Shown here piece by piece: positions 1 to 9,728 of a stretch of 64,000 bases of DNA. The notes beneath the pieces are model-generated. The model saw nothing but the letters and a program-made list of their open reading frames with translations. It ran no database searches and was not told where the DNA came from. The stretch is from Pusillimonas noertemannii (GTDB lineage: Bacteria > Pseudomonadota > Gammaproteobacteria > Burkholderiales > Burkholderiaceae_B), in NCBI RefSeq assembly GCF_003096595.1, contig NZ_QEKO01000001.1:434001-498000 (forward strand), in the 5' to 3' direction. Each line of letters starts with the position of its first letter. Within the stretch, counting starts at the first letter, position 1. The position numbers and the translations under genes were made by a program.

Positions 1-617
1 CTTTCGGGCGAATACATGACAACCAGCGCGGTGGCCTCGCCGGACAAGCTGTGGCCGCGATGCGGCATTCTTGAATCAAAGTGAATCGCATCGCCCGCTT
101 CGAGCACGTACTTTTCCATGCCCACCTGCCATTCGATGCGGCCTGTCAGCACATACAGCATCTCTTCCCCTTCGTGCTGGAAGAAGGTGAACTTGTCGAC
201 TTCGGCGGGAAAAGAGAACAGGAAAGGCTGCAGCGCATGGGCCTCGGTGGCGTCGCTTAGGGCGAAGTAATCGTAGCCGAACGCGCTGCCTCCCAGGACT
301 GTGGGCCGTTTTTCAGTGTGCCGCACGATGCTTACGCCTTTGCGCGTGGCATGCCTGGCGCGGGACAGAAAGCTGGAGATGTCGGTGTTCAGCGCCGCGG
401 CCAGCCGCGAAAGCGTCGCAATGGGTGGCACCTTCTTGCCGTTCTCGATGCGGGACAAATAACCTTTGTCGAAACCCGCCTTGCTGGCCAGGCCTTCGAG
501 CGTAAGCCCTTGCGCAAGCCGGTGTTCACGCAAGCGCCGCCCCAACTCGTTGGGGAGCCGTGAGCCCGGCTCGGCATGTGCTGGTTCGATCGGCGCATTG
601 ACACTGTTGTTGTCCAT
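1..617 (-). CDS. XRE-family regulator with C-terminal cupin (3' end beyond window)
   Basis: This is a one-component transcriptional regulator of the HTH_3 plus cupin_2 architecture. Reading from an ATG at 617, 205 codons stay open to the window edge with no stop, so the gene is partial. Residues about 25-80 form a lambda-Cro type helix-turn-helix (GFDKGYLSRIENGKKVPP is the recognition region). Residues about 125-205 form a cupin barrel with the conserved HEGEEMLYVLTG motif and a GDAIHFDSRMPHRGHS motif. In this family the cupin senses a small molecule such as an amino acid, polyamine or aromatic compound, while the HTH binds DNA. The next gene on the same strand, the cysteine hydrolase, ends 34 bp upstream of this start, so the two may be co-transcribed. 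The ligand is unknown. Confidence 0.85.
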   Translation of the reverse strand, partial: MDNNSVNAPIEPAHAEPGSRLPNELGRRLREHRLAQGLTLEGLASKAGFDKGYLSRIENGKKVPPIATLSRLAAALNTDISSFLSRARHATRKGVSIVRHTEKRPTVLGGSAFGYDYFALSDATEAHALQPFLFSFPAEVDKFTFFQHEGEEMLYVLTGRIEWQVGMEKYVLEAGDAIHFDSRMPHRGHSLSGEATALVVMYSPE

Positions 618-651
618 GCGCCGATTTTACCCCTGATGCGCCTTTCGCAGC

Positions 652-1302
652 TCAAGCCACGGCGTCATAGGCGCCGCTAAGCGCCAGCAATTCTTGGCAG
701 GTCATCACATGGGCCGTCGAGAAGGCAAGTATGGTTAAGGTGGCCTTGTGCACCTCCTGGGCGGACATGGCGCCGTATCCTACGTCCGGGTAGTCGAAAG
801 TCCCGGTTGCGTCCGACAGAAACACCACCTTATAGTTGTGGAACATGGCGTCGCGCGCGGTCGCATGGCAGCAGTTCTCGGTGGTGGTGCCCGTGATGAT
901 TACCGTCTCGATGCCCCATTCGCGCAGGATCAGGTCCAGGTCGGTGGCAAAAAAGGCGCTGTAGCGGTGCTTTTTGATGACATGTTCGCCGGCTTGGGGC
1001 GCCAGGGGCTTGTAGATGTCGCCGCCCGCTGTTTCATCCACCAGCGCGCTGCGGTCTGCGATAGGCGGATACAGGTCGTCGTATAGCCCCATGTCGCTGC
1101 CGTCGCGGCGATGCACGTGAGCCGTATAGATCACCCGCATGCCTTGGCCGCGGCAGGCCTGCAGGGTTTCGGCCAGGCGCGGCACCATGTCTTGCGCCTG
1201 CTGCGACAGCAGCGGCGCGCCGGGTGCTACAAAGTCATTCTGCATGTCGACCACGATAACCACGGTTTTCCTGGGGTCGATTGTGTCGCATTGATAGGGC
1301 AT
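652..1302 (-). CDS. isochorismatase-family cysteine hydrolase
   Basis: This is a 216-residue cytoplasmic hydrolase of the isochorismatase-like fold (nicotinamidase, ureidoacrylate or biuret amidohydrolase group). The expected Asp-Lys-Cys triad is visible: D19 in VVIVVDMQNDF, K111 in KKHRYSAF, and C144 in TTENCCHATARDA. The ATG at 1302 is chosen over an upstream in-frame ATG at 1350 because it is preceded by AAGGAGACAACC and gives the usual family length. It is transcribed away from an AraC-type gene starting at 1437, which suggests that regulator controls it. The substrate, probably an amide or ureide, cannot be assigned. The catalytic class is secure and the specificity is not. Confidence 0.85.
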   Translation of the reverse strand: MPYQCDTIDPRKTVVIVVDMQNDFVAPGAPLLSQQAQDMVPRLAETLQACRGQGMRVIYTAHVHRRDGSDMGLYDDLYPPIADRSALVDETAGGDIYKPLAPQAGEHVIKKHRYSAFFATDLDLILREWGIETVIITGTTTENCCHATARDAMFHNYKVVFLSDATGTFDYPDVGYGAMSAQEVHKATLTILAFSTAHVMTCQELLALSGAYDAVA

Positions 1303-1436
1303 GGTTGTCTCCTTGGATTGGTTCGGAAGGGGCAAAGAACTTGCCCGCATGCACCTACTCTATTACGGAGCGCTTTGGCCTGCTTGTCTTGAACCGCCAG
1401 TTTTCTTCATCTTCAGCCCGTCTCAAGGAGCCCGGC

Positions 1437-2390
1437 ATGAATGCTTACGATACTGTCAACCCCGGCGATGGTTTTGAACGCTGGCATCATGCAACCTGCC
1501 GCAATTATTCGCATACCGAGGCGCAATCCCTCAGCGAACCCGGCTTCAGCGCGAGCGTGGCCGTGCATCGGTTCGGGCGATTGGCGATCAGCCGGAACTC
1601 CTCGCTTGTGCCGGGTGCCGGCCAGTGGCGCGTTACCCGCGGGCCATCGGATATCCGCCGCGACCATCGAGACGACTTCTTCCTGTGGATCGGCCGTGGC
1701 GGCACTGTCGCCCTCGAACAGCAGGGGCGTGCCGTTACGCTGCAGGCCGGCGACCTCATGCTAATGGACCAGGCCCGGCCGTTCACGCTTACCTTCGGCC
1801 AGACTTCGGCCTATACCATTGTCATTGTTTCCCGCGAGCTGATGCAGTCTCACCTGGCCGGGGCGCAGGACATGGTCTCGCGTTGCATCGACGGCCGTTC
1901 TCCGCTGGCCAGGCTGGGCGCCAGTCTGGCCGAAGAATGCATGGCGTTAAGCGCTTCGGCCGATCCCGCCTGGCCTCATGAGCGAATCGATACGGCCGCG
2001 CTCGACATCTGGAGCAGCGCCATCGGCTCGGCCCTGGCCCGCCCGGAACCCCGGGCCGAGAGGCGCGGCCAGCGCCTGGCGCAAGTCAAGGCGTTTCTTT
2101 CCAGCCGCCTCGACGACGCAGACCTGGACGTGGCGTCCATTGCCCGCGAAACCTATATGTCCGACCGCACCCTGCTGCGCTTGTTTGCCGCGGAAGGCAC
2201 CACGCCCATGCGTTGGCTGTGGGCGGAAAGGCTGCGCGCCAGCCGCCAGGCGCTCGAGCACGGAAGATTCCTGCGCGTTACCGATGCGGCGGTGGCTTTC
2301 GGCTTCAAGGATCTTTCCCACTACAGCCGTGTCTTCAAGGCGGCATACGGGCAAAGCCCGCAGCAAGTACTGAAATCGCGTGCGCCATAG
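1437..2390 (+). CDS. AraC-family transcriptional regulator
   Basis: This is a 317-residue regulator. The N-terminal two thirds form an AraC-binding-like ligand domain (residues about 20-190), and the C-terminal 100 residues hold the two helix-turn-helix motifs. The first lies around DVASIARETYMSDRTLLRLF and the second ends in VAFGFKDLSHYSRVFKAAYG-Q-SP, the family signature. The ATG at 1437 follows AAGGAG at 1425-1430, so the longer open frame that begins at 1281 is not used as the start. The gene is divergent from the cysteine hydrolase at 652-1302 and is probably its regulator. The domain layout resembles activators of aromatic-compound genes (FeaR/NphR type), but the effector is unknown. 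Confidence 0.88.
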   Translation: MNAYDTVNPGDGFERWHHATCRNYSHTEAQSLSEPGFSASVAVHRFGRLAISRNSSLVPGAGQWRVTRGPSDIRRDHRDDFFLWIGRGGTVALEQQGRAVTLQAGDLMLMDQARPFTLTFGQTSAYTIVIVSRELMQSHLAGAQDMVSRCIDGRSPLARLGASLAEECMALSASADPAWPHERIDTAALDIWSSAIGSALARPEPRAERRGQRLAQVKAFLSSRLDDADLDVASIARETYMSDRTLLRLFAAEGTTPMRWLWAERLRASRQALEHGRFLRVTDAAVAFGFKDLSHYSRVFKAAYGQSPQQVLKSRAP

Positions 2391-2502
2391 GCATGCGCCC
2401 GCACATATTTTGAATCCAGTTGTTCCAGGCGCGGTAATCCGTGCCTGGCGCCGGGGCCCGTTGTGTATCATGCCTGCACGGATATGCTCCAGGAGACCCG
2501 GA

Positions 2503-4464
2503 ATGCGTTTGGCGGCTGTATTCAAACCAGTGATCACGACTCTTGCCGCGTCGGTCATGGCATGTGGCGGCGGAGCCCTGGCGGCCCAAAGCGGCGACCG
2601 CATCACTTCCTTTGTGCTGTCTTCTGGCGGGCTGGCCCAGATCGAGCGCCGGGTAGGCGTCGAAGACCAGCCCTTCGTGCAATTGTCCGTTCCCCTCGAG
2701 CAGGTCGACGACGTCCTGAAAAGCCTCGTCGTCCACGACCCCGGCGGCCATGCCACCAGCATCGTGCTCGATGGCGAGGCCCCGGTGCAAGAAGCCTTTT
2801 CCCGCTTGCCCTTCGGCCCCGAGGCGCTTTCATCGCCCGCCGAGCTGGCGGCGGCACTGCCGGGCATGCGGGTGCGGGCCTCATCAGGGGGGCGCACGGT
2901 GCAGGGCAGGGTACTGGGCGTAGAGCCCGCCCGCGAAGACGAACCCGGCGCCCTGCTGTCGGTCATGACACCGGAAAACCAGGTCCAGGCGCTGCGGCTG
3001 GGCGCCGACACGGTGCTCGAGCTTCTGGACGATTCCCTGCAACAGCGCTTGCAGGCGGCGCTTCAGGCCAGCGGGCAGCGCCAGGCCGACACCCGGCGCA
3101 GCTTGAACATAGGCCTTGCCGGCAAAGGCGCGCGCGACGTCACGTTCTCTTATGTCGTGGCTGCGCCCGTATGGAAAAGCGCCTATCGCCTGTCCACGGG
3201 CGAACAAGACCAGGCCAGGCTTCAGGCCTGGGCCGTGCTCGAGAACGCCAGCGGCCAGGACTGGGACGGCGTCAAGGTGACGCTGGTGTCGGGTGTCCCC
3301 GTTACGCTGTCGCAAAAGCTGTATCAACGCTATTGGCATGTCCGCCCCGAGCTTCCCGTGGCGGTCGGTGCAGCCGAGGCGCCGCGCGCCGATACCTCGG
3401 CCATGATGGAAGCGGCCGATGCCGTGATGCCCAAGGCTGCTGCGCCGGCACTCAGGTCGTTCGCGGCCGGCAGGGCGGCCCCGCCCGCACCCGCGCCCGA
3501 GGCTCCGTCCATGGCGACGGAAGGGCAGACCGATGTGCGCTATGAACTGCCCCGGCCCATCACCGTGGCGGCGGGCCAGACGGCCTCTGTGCCCTTCATC
3601 GACGCCCAGGTGCAGGCCGAGCGGGTGTCCGTATTTCAGGCCGATCGTGGCGGCCTTCACCCCGTGGCGGCGGTTTGGCTCAAGAACACCACGCAGGGCA
3701 GCCTGCCGCCGGGCATACTTACCGTATACGACGAGCGGGGCGGACATCTGGGCGATGCCCAGCTGCCAGCCATTCCGGTGGGCGAAAGCCGCTTCCTGTA
3801 TTTCGCCGAAGACGGCAAGGTCGAGGTACGCGCCGAGCAGCATCCGCAAGAGCGCCTGTCCGAACTCAGCATCAGCCAGGGGGTGTTGCGCGCCCAGCGC
3901 CTGTTGCGCCGGGAAAGCGTCTATACCATCAAGGGCGCGCCCGATGCGCCGCGTACCGTCATCATCGAGCAGCCGCGCAGGCAGGGCTGGAAGCTCGAAT
4001 CCGATCAGCTTGCGGGCGAAACAGTCACGCATTACAGGCTGCGCGCAGAGGTGCCCGCGCAGGGCACCGCCACGGTGCGTGCCGTGGCGTCGCGCCAGGA
4101 ACAGCAGACCGTGGCCCTGGCCGACACCAATGAACAGACCCTGGCGGCATGGAGCGCAAACGCCGCCGACGAGCGCAGCAAGAATGAGTTGCGCCGGCTG
4201 GCCGATCTGCGCCGCGAGCTGTCCGACGCCCAGCGCCAGGAGCAGATGCTTGAAGAGCAATTGGGCGAAGCCGCCGAGAACCAGGCGCGCGTGCGCGACA
4301 ATCTGGCGGCCGTGCCCCCCGATAGCGCCCTGGGCCAGCGCTATCTGGCCGCGCTCGAGAAGGAAGAAGACCATATCGGCACTTTGCGCGAGCGCAGGCA
4401 GGCCGCGCAGCAAGAAACCGCCAGCCGGCGCAAGGCGCTTGAAGGGGCGCTGGCCGAACGTTGA
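2503..4464 (+). CDS. exported DUF4139 domain protein
   Basis: This is a 653-residue protein of unknown function that carries the DUF4139 domain over its central and C-terminal parts. Residues 1-28 form a signal peptide with a hydrophobic core and an ALA-A type cleavage site. A cysteine in VMACGG could instead make it a lipoprotein, although the lipobox is poor. After residue 30 there is a beta-rich region beginning ITSFVLSSGGLAQIERRV. A low-complexity Ala/Pro linker lies around residues 315-335, and the last 80 residues are charged and predicted coiled coil (ELRRLADLRRELSDAQ). The start at 2503 is supported by AGGAG at 2491-2495. Relatives are sometimes called mucoidy-inhibitor-like. No enzymatic motif was recognised. 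Confidence 0.75.
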   Translation: MRLAAVFKPVITTLAASVMACGGGALAAQSGDRITSFVLSSGGLAQIERRVGVEDQPFVQLSVPLEQVDDVLKSLVVHDPGGHATSIVLDGEAPVQEAFSRLPFGPEALSSPAELAAALPGMRVRASSGGRTVQGRVLGVEPAREDEPGALLSVMTPENQVQALRLGADTVLELLDDSLQQRLQAALQASGQRQADTRRSLNIGLAGKGARDVTFSYVVAAPVWKSAYRLSTGEQDQARLQAWAVLENASGQDWDGVKVTLVSGVPVTLSQKLYQRYWHVRPELPVAVGAAEAPRADTSAMMEAADAVMPKAAAPALRSFAAGRAAPPAPAPEAPSMATEGQTDVRYELPRPITVAAGQTASVPFIDAQVQAERVSVFQADRGGLHPVAAVWLKNTTQGSLPPGILTVYDERGGHLGDAQLPAIPVGESRFLYFAEDGKVEVRAEQHPQERLSELSISQGVLRAQRLLRRESVYTIKGAPDAPRTVIIEQPRRQGWKLESDQLAGETVTHYRLRAEVPAQGTATVRAVASRQEQQTVALADTNEQTLAAWSANAADERSKNELRRLADLRRELSDAQRQEQMLEEQLGEAAENQARVRDNLAAVPPDSALGQRYLAALEKEEDHIGTLRERRQAAQQETASRRKALEGALAER

Positions 4465-4696
4465 TGCGAGGCGTTTCCCGGTATCGCCATGGCTGCTTTC
4501 TTTGGCGGCTCTGCAGGCCGGATCAGCGCAATTCAAGGCCGTTCCTGTCGTCCGCGGGAATGGCGTGTCTTGCTGCGACAGCGTTATCATCGGAATGATG
4601 CCGGCATCCCGAATTCGCCGCCCGCATCCGGCTTCCGTGGCGCCGACGCCCCGCGCCGCTTCCCGACTTCTTGAATACACGTATAGGTAAAACGCC

Positions 4697-6142
4697 ATGA
4701 GCAGCCCCGCCTACCCCGATACGCAGCTTCTGATCGCAAACGAATGGGTGGAGGCGGCCAGCGGCAAGACCATCCCGGTGCGCAACCCGGCCACCGGCCA
4801 GGCCATCGGCACCGTGGCCCATGCCGGCATTACCGACTTGGACCGGGCCCTGGCCGCAGCGCAAAGCGGCTTCGAGGTCTGGCGCAATGCGTCGGTGTAT
4901 GAACGCGCCACCGTCATGCGCCGTGCAGCGGCCCTGCTGCGCGAGCGTGCCGAGGACGTCGCCCGCCTGCTGACCCAAGAGAACGGCAAGCCGCTGGCCG
5001 AGGCCAGGGGCGAAGTCAATGCCGGCGCCGACATCATCGACTGGTTCGCCGACGAGGGACGTCGCGTATACGGCCGCATCGTGCCGGGCCGCAACGTGGC
5101 CGCCCAGCAGTGGGTGCTCAAAGAGCCCGTGGGGCCGGTGGCGGCTTTTACGCCCTGGAACTTTCCGGTCAACCAGATCGTGCGCAAGCTGGGCGCCGCG
5201 CTGGCCACCGGCTGCTCATTCCTGTGCAAGGCGCCCGAAGAAACGCCCGCCTCGCCGGCCGCGCTGCTGCGCTGCTTTGTCGATGCCGGCATTCCGCCCG
5301 GCGTCGTGGGCCTGGTCTTCGGCGACCCAGCCGAGATTTCAGGCTATCTGATCCCGCATCCGGTCATACGCAAGGTCACGTTCACCGGCTCCACGGCGGT
5401 GGGCAAACAACTGGCCGCTCTGGCGGGCCAGCACATGAAGCGCGTCACCATGGAGCTGGGCGGCCACGCGCCCGTCATCGTCGCCGAAGACGCCGACCTC
5501 GAGCTGGCTGCCAAGGTGGCCGCCGCTTCCAAGTTCCGCAACGCCGGGCAGGTGTGCATCTCGCCCACCCGCTTCCTGGTCCACGGCAGCGTCGCGGACG
5601 AATTCACCAGGGCGCTGGCCCAGTATGCGCAGTCGCTCAAGCTGGGCGACGGGCTGGCCGAAGGCACGACGCTGGGGCCGCTTGCCAACCCGCGCCGCGT
5701 CGCGGCCATGGAAAAAATGGTGGCCGACGCCCGCCAGCGCGGCGCGCGCATCCTGACGGGGGGCGAGCGTGTGGGCGAAGCGGGCAACTTCTTTGCGCCC
5801 ACCATCGTCAGCGAGCTGGCGCTGGAGTCGGATCTGTTCAATGAAGAACCTTTCGGTCCCATCGCCGGCGTGCGCACATTCGACCGCCTCGAAGAAGCCA
5901 TCGCCGAAGCCAACCGCCTGCCCTACGGCCTGGCGGCCTATGCCTTTACGCGCTCATTCAAGAATGTGCAGCTGCTGTCGAACAAGGTCGAGACCGGCAT
6001 GCTGTGGATCAACCAGCCCGCGACCCCTTCGGCCGAAATGCCCTTTGGCGGCGTCAAGGATTCGGGCTACGGCACCGAGGGGGGGCCCGAGGCGCTCGAG
6101 GCTTATCTCAACACCAAGGCAGTGTCGGTGGTCGGCGCATAG
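4697..6142 (+). CDS. NAD(P)-dependent aldehyde dehydrogenase, succinate-semialdehyde type
   Basis: This is a full-length 481-residue aldehyde dehydrogenase. It oxidises a semialdehyde to the acid using NAD(P)+ through a covalent thiohemiacetal. The catalytic residues are visible: N155 in FTPWNFP, E253 in TMELGG and C287 in [12 protein letters not shown]. The coenzyme loop [10 protein letters not shown] lies at 228-237. The ending, an [13 protein letters not shown]-type motif followed by an LNTKAV tail, matches the succinate- or glutarate-semialdehyde dehydrogenase group (GabD). A 232 bp untranslated gap precedes it, with a TATAGG element shortly before the start. No transaminase or other GABA gene is adjacent, so the physiological aldehyde remains uncertain. 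Confidence 0.85.
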   Translation: MSSPAYPDTQLLIANEWVEAASGKTIPVRNPATGQAIGTVAHAGITDLDRALAAAQSGFEVWRNASVYERATVMRRAAALLRERAEDVARLLTQENGKPLAEARGEVNAGADIIDWFADEGRRVYGRIVPGRNVAAQQWVLKEPVGPVAAFTPWNFPVNQIVRKLGAALATGCSFLCKAPEETPASPAALLRCFVDAGIPPGVVGLVFGDPAEISGYLIPHPVIRKVTFTGSTAVGKQLAALAGQHMKRVTMELGGHAPVIVAEDADLELAAKVAAASKFRNAGQVCISPTRFLVHGSVADEFTRALAQYAQSLKLGDGLAEGTTLGPLANPRRVAAMEKMVADARQRGARILTGGERVGEAGNFFAPTIVSELALESDLFNEEPFGPIAGVRTFDRLEEAIAEANRLPYGLAAYAFTRSFKNVQLLSNKVETGMLWINQPATPSAEMPFGGVKDSGYGTEGGPEALEAYLNTKAVSVVGA

Positions 6143-6174
6143 AAGGAAAGCCGCCGCACGCAGGGTAGGGCCGT

Positions 6175-7524
6175 TCAGCCGGTATGGACGGGCGAACCAC
6201 TGGGCTCTTCCATCTGCCGATATATGCTCGGCCCTAGCGCCAGCTTCAGCCCCGCCCCGCGCAGGCCGTTGAATATCAGGAACGACAGCCACAGGCCGTG
6301 GTTGCCCAGAAGCGGAAGCAGCGCCAGCGACAGCGCCAGGAAGGCGGCCGAGCATCCCAGCATGATGAGCATCAAGGGCTTGGTGCGCGTTGCACCGATG
6401 AACACGCCGTCGTACAAATAAGCGGGCATGGAGACCAGGGGTGCCAGCACGGCCCAGACCAGGTACAGGCGGGCCAGGCTGGCGATTTCCGGCTGGTCGG
6501 TGAGCAGGCCGATCAGCTGCGTCCCGGCGGAGCTGTAAACCAGCGTATACATCACCGAGCCGATCAGGCCCCACACCATGCAGACGCGAATCACGCGTGC
6601 AAGCTGCCGGGCATTGCGCCGCCCCACGGCGGCCCCGGCCAGGGTCTCCGCCGCATGCGCGAAGCCGTCCAGGCCGTACGAGGTAAAGCTTAGAAAGTTC
6701 ATCAAGATGGCGTTGGCCGCCAGCAGGGCGTCGCCCTGCCTGGCGCCCAGGTGCGTGAACCAGGCGAATGTGGCCAGCAGGCAGGCGGTGCGAATGAAGA
6801 TGTGGCCGTTGATCTGGACGAGCCGGCGCAAGGCGGTGGGTTCGAAGATCTCGATCCAGCGTATGGCGTCCAGTTGCGGCCGGTAGCTGCGCCATAGCAG
6901 TACGGCCCCCACGGCCATGCCGCTGAAGTCGGCCAGCGCCGTGGCGCGGCCGATTCCGCTTACCCCCCAGTCCAGCCCATACACGAAAGCCAGCACCGCG
7001 GCCAGGTTGACGATATTGATCAGTATCTGGATGGCCAGCGCAATGCGTACCCGCTGGCAGCCCAGCAGCCAGCCCAGGATGACGTAGTTCGTCAGCGTGA
7101 AGGGCGCCGACCAGACCCGGCCGTAGGCATAGAGGCGCGCCTGCTCGGCCGCCTCGTTCGACGCGCCCAGCAGGGCGAGCCCGCCGTTGATCAGGGGGCG
7201 CTGCAGCAGCAGTATCAACAGGCCGATGGCAACGGCAAGGAGCACGCCTCGTCCGACCGTCAGCACGATGGACTCGGCCTTGCCCGCGCCGAAATACTGC
7301 GCCACCACGCCCGTGGTGCCCATGCGCAGGAAGCCGAACACCCAGAACAGGAGGTTGAAGAACAGGCTGCCCAGTGCCACCCCCGCCAGATGGTGGGCGC
7401 CCGGTAGATGGCCGGCGACGGCCGTGTCCACCGCCGACATCAAGGGCTGGGTCAGGTTGGCCAGAATGATGGGAACGGCCAGGTACAGGACCTTTCGGTA
7501 GCTGATCGGATGGGCGGAGGTCAT
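6175..7524 (-). CDS. MATE-family efflux transporter
   Basis: This is a 449-residue inner-membrane protein with about twelve hydrophobic segments in two halves of six, as expected for the multidrug and toxic compound extrusion family. These pumps are cation-coupled antiporters. The N-terminal stretch LAVPIILANLTQPLMSAVDT and the MGTTGVVAQYFGAG loop are typical of the DinF-like branch. It converges on the aldehyde dehydrogenase gene and is divergent from the AraC-type gene at 7624. A short perfect inverted repeat, TAGCG-TTAT-CGCTA, at 7574-7587 in the shared upstream region could bind a regulator. The substrate is unknown. Confidence 0.88.
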   Translation of the reverse strand: MTSAHPISYRKVLYLAVPIILANLTQPLMSAVDTAVAGHLPGAHHLAGVALGSLFFNLLFWVFGFLRMGTTGVVAQYFGAGKAESIVLTVGRGVLLAVAIGLLILLLQRPLINGGLALLGASNEAAEQARLYAYGRVWSAPFTLTNYVILGWLLGCQRVRIALAIQILINIVNLAAVLAFVYGLDWGVSGIGRATALADFSGMAVGAVLLWRSYRPQLDAIRWIEIFEPTALRRLVQINGHIFIRTACLLATFAWFTHLGARQGDALLAANAILMNFLSFTSYGLDGFAHAAETLAGAAVGRRNARQLARVIRVCMVWGLIGSVMYTLVYSSAGTQLIGLLTDQPEIASLARLYLVWAVLAPLVSMPAYLYDGVFIGATRTKPLMLIMLGCSAAFLALSLALLPLLGNHGLWLSFLIFNGLRGAGLKLALGPSIYRQMEEPSGSPVHTG

Positions 7525-7623
7525 GGTGGAGTCGATGGTACGCTATTCCCGGCCGGAACGCCGTTTTGCGGATTAGCGTTATCGCTAGTACCGGATGCCC
7601 GGCCAACCCTCCAAAATAATCTT

Positions 7624-8658
7624 ATGGAGACAAACGTGATCATTGGGCCAGACGCCAACCGCCGCCTTTCGCCAGCCCCGGATTCCCCCGGCTTGGCCGA
7701 CGACGTCATGCAAGGCGGCAATATCGGGCAATATCAGCATCTCATGGCCAGCCGCATCGCAAAAATCGAGGCCAGCCGGCAGCCCTGCCAGGACGATTTC
7801 AAATGCCGCGTCACACAGGCCACGGTGGGACAGATACGCATCATGCACATACAGTCCAGCCCGCTCGAACTCATCCGCAGCCCGCGATGCATCGCCTCCG
7901 ACAGCCACAACGAATACCTGGTCGGGCTCAATCTGTCGGGCGACATGCTGGTCGATCATTATCGCTATCAAACTTCGGTCAAGGCCGCCCAGATGTTCCT
8001 GCTCGACAAGGCGGCGCCATACCAGACCACCTTCACCGATGATTCAGACCGCATTATTTTCTCGATTCCGCGCAGGCTGGTCGAGCACCAGCTGCCCGAT
8101 CCGTCGCGTTACTTCCAGTACACGCCTTCGATCTCCGGCGGGATAGGCGGCCTGGCCTACAGCCATCTTGCGTTGCTGATGAAAGAAAGCCATCAGCTCA
8201 ACGACGTCACCCGCATGCAGCTCATACAAATGTGCCTCGATCTGGTCGTGCTGTCGTTTCGATCGTTCGACGATGCCCCCATGCGTTCCGCCTACGGCAA
8301 CGGCAATGTGAGCGTCCTGCTGGCCCGGGTCAAGGCCCATGTGCGTTCCGTCTTGTGCGACCCGGAGCTCACCCCCAGCATGGTGGCCGACAGCATGGGG
8401 CTTTCCAAGCGCTACCTGCACAAGCTGTTTTCCGACAGCGGCACCACCTTCGGCGCCTGGGTGCGCGACGAGCGCCTGATGCGCGCCCGAACGCTGCTTG
8501 CCGACCCGCGCTTCAACTATCTTTCCATCAAGGAAATCGCCTTCCAGCAGGGCTTTAACGACATTCCCAATTTCAGCCGGCAGTTCAAGGCACAATACCA
8601 GCAGACGCCCAGCGAGCTGCGCCAGAACGCCTGCCAGAATGTCATCGCTCCAGGGTGA
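7624..8658 (+). CDS. AraC-family transcriptional regulator with AraC-binding-like domain
   Basis: This is a 344-residue regulator. The N-terminal ligand domain (residues about 50-220) has the sequence pattern of activators for aromatic or amide catabolism (LIRSPRCIASDSHNEYLVGL). The C-terminal region carries the AraC double HTH (SMGLSKRYLHKLFSDSGTTF and FQQGFNDIPNFSRQFKAQYQ). The start is ambiguous. The ATG at 7624 has no clear ribosome binding site, whereas an in-frame GTG at 7636 is preceded by GGAG at 7626-7629 with six bases between, so the protein may be four residues shorter. It converges with the VOC gene and lies just before the esterase operon, of which it could be the regulator. Confidence 0.85.
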   Translation: METNVIIGPDANRRLSPAPDSPGLADDVMQGGNIGQYQHLMASRIAKIEASRQPCQDDFKCRVTQATVGQIRIMHIQSSPLELIRSPRCIASDSHNEYLVGLNLSGDMLVDHYRYQTSVKAAQMFLLDKAAPYQTTFTDDSDRIIFSIPRRLVEHQLPDPSRYFQYTPSISGGIGGLAYSHLALLMKESHQLNDVTRMQLIQMCLDLVVLSFRSFDDAPMRSAYGNGNVSVLLARVKAHVRSVLCDPELTPSMVADSMGLSKRYLHKLFSDSGTTFGAWVRDERLMRARTLLADPRFNYLSIKEIAFQQGFNDIPNFSRQFKAQYQQTPSELRQNACQNVIAPG

Positions 8659-9528
8659 TCATTCCTGAACGAACTCATGCACCACGCCCAGCGCCTGCTC
8701 GGCGGGCACGTGGAAGCGGCCTTCGCCTTCCACCACATGAAAGCCCGCCTGCTTCACGAGTTCCCGCGCCTTTGCCAGGTCCTTCACTGAAAAGCTTGCG
8801 GCCACGATCGAGGGCGACGGCGAAAAAAGGGAGCCCGGGAAGCGCTTGTTGAGATCGTCGGGGCGGGTGAAGCACAAGGTGCTTACCAGGGGCAGGCTGA
8901 CTGCCGGCAAACCGTCCTGCTCGATAACCGGCCGGCCGGTAAGGCGTGAGTACTTTTGTGCCATTTCATCGGGTTTGTCGCTGACCAGCAGTAGCCTGGC
9001 CAGGCTGGTGGCGCCGTTGGGATGGGTCAGGTAGCGGGGCTGGTGCACGTATTCGGGGTAACGGTGGTGTGCCGCCTGGATCAGGCCCTCGGGGTTGATG
9101 TCGCTGTCGAAGTGGACGCAGTCGAACACCGCCGTGCGCACGCCGTCCTGGGTGCCGATGTCCCTTTGCAGGGTAATCACGCCTGAATTCTTGATACTGG
9201 TCTGGTCGAGCCGCTTGGCCACCACCGAGGCGTCGCCGCAGCCGAAGCAGATAATGTGGGCGCCCTGGAACTTGTCGATGAACGTCGCCCAGCTCCAGTC
9301 GAGTGCGCCCGGGTTTACCACGCCCAGGATCTCGATATAGTTGTTGGGAAACACCGCGCATCGATTCCCCGTGGCCATGGGCCGCACAGGCTCTCCGGGC
9401 TTGTTCGAGCCCGAATGCACAGAGAGGGGCGTAAGCTGGAAGCCCAGCCTTTCATACAGCGCCGAGGCTTCGTCCATGTCGCGCACGGCGATGCCCAGAT
9501 GATTCACGGAATCAATGTCACCCTTCAT
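8659..9528 (-). CDS. VOC-superfamily protein (glyoxalase-like domain)
   Basis: This is a 289-residue cytoplasmic protein of the vicinal oxygen chelate fold, with two glyoxalase-like halves. The first begins SVNHLGIAVRDMDEASALYERLGFQLTP, and the second repeats the betaalphabeta pattern around residues 150-280 (ASFSVKDLAKARELVKQAGF). The ATG at 9528 follows a GGAG sequence and is preferred over an upstream in-frame ATG at 9654. Family members bind a divalent metal and catalyse isomerisation, dioxygenation or thiol transfer. The reaction here is not predictable. It is divergent from the esterase gene at 9729 and shares a 200 bp control region with it, which suggests a common regulon. Confidence 0.75.
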   Translation of the reverse strand: MKGDIDSVNHLGIAVRDMDEASALYERLGFQLTPLSVHSGSNKPGEPVRPMATGNRCAVFPNNYIEILGVVNPGALDWSWATFIDKFQGAHIICFGCGDASVVAKRLDQTSIKNSGVITLQRDIGTQDGVRTAVFDCVHFDSDINPEGLIQAAHHRYPEYVHQPRYLTHPNGATSLARLLLVSDKPDEMAQKYSRLTGRPVIEQDGLPAVSLPLVSTLCFTRPDDLNKRFPGSLFSPSPSIVAASFSVKDLAKARELVKQAGFHVVEGEGRFHVPAEQALGVVHEFVQE

Positions 9529-9728
9529 ATTCAGTTCTCCTGGTCTGTTCAACAATGGTGTCTGCAACCTGATGGCCACCATAATCCAAGCGCGAGCCAA
9601 GGGCTTGTCTTTCCGTGCAATATCGTTTGTTTTGGCGCCGGGCCGAAAATACAAGTTCTATTGCACTCCCAGGCAAGGGGGCATCGACGGGCATCCATTA
9701 AGCTGCTTTTGACCAAGGAGGCCAGAAA

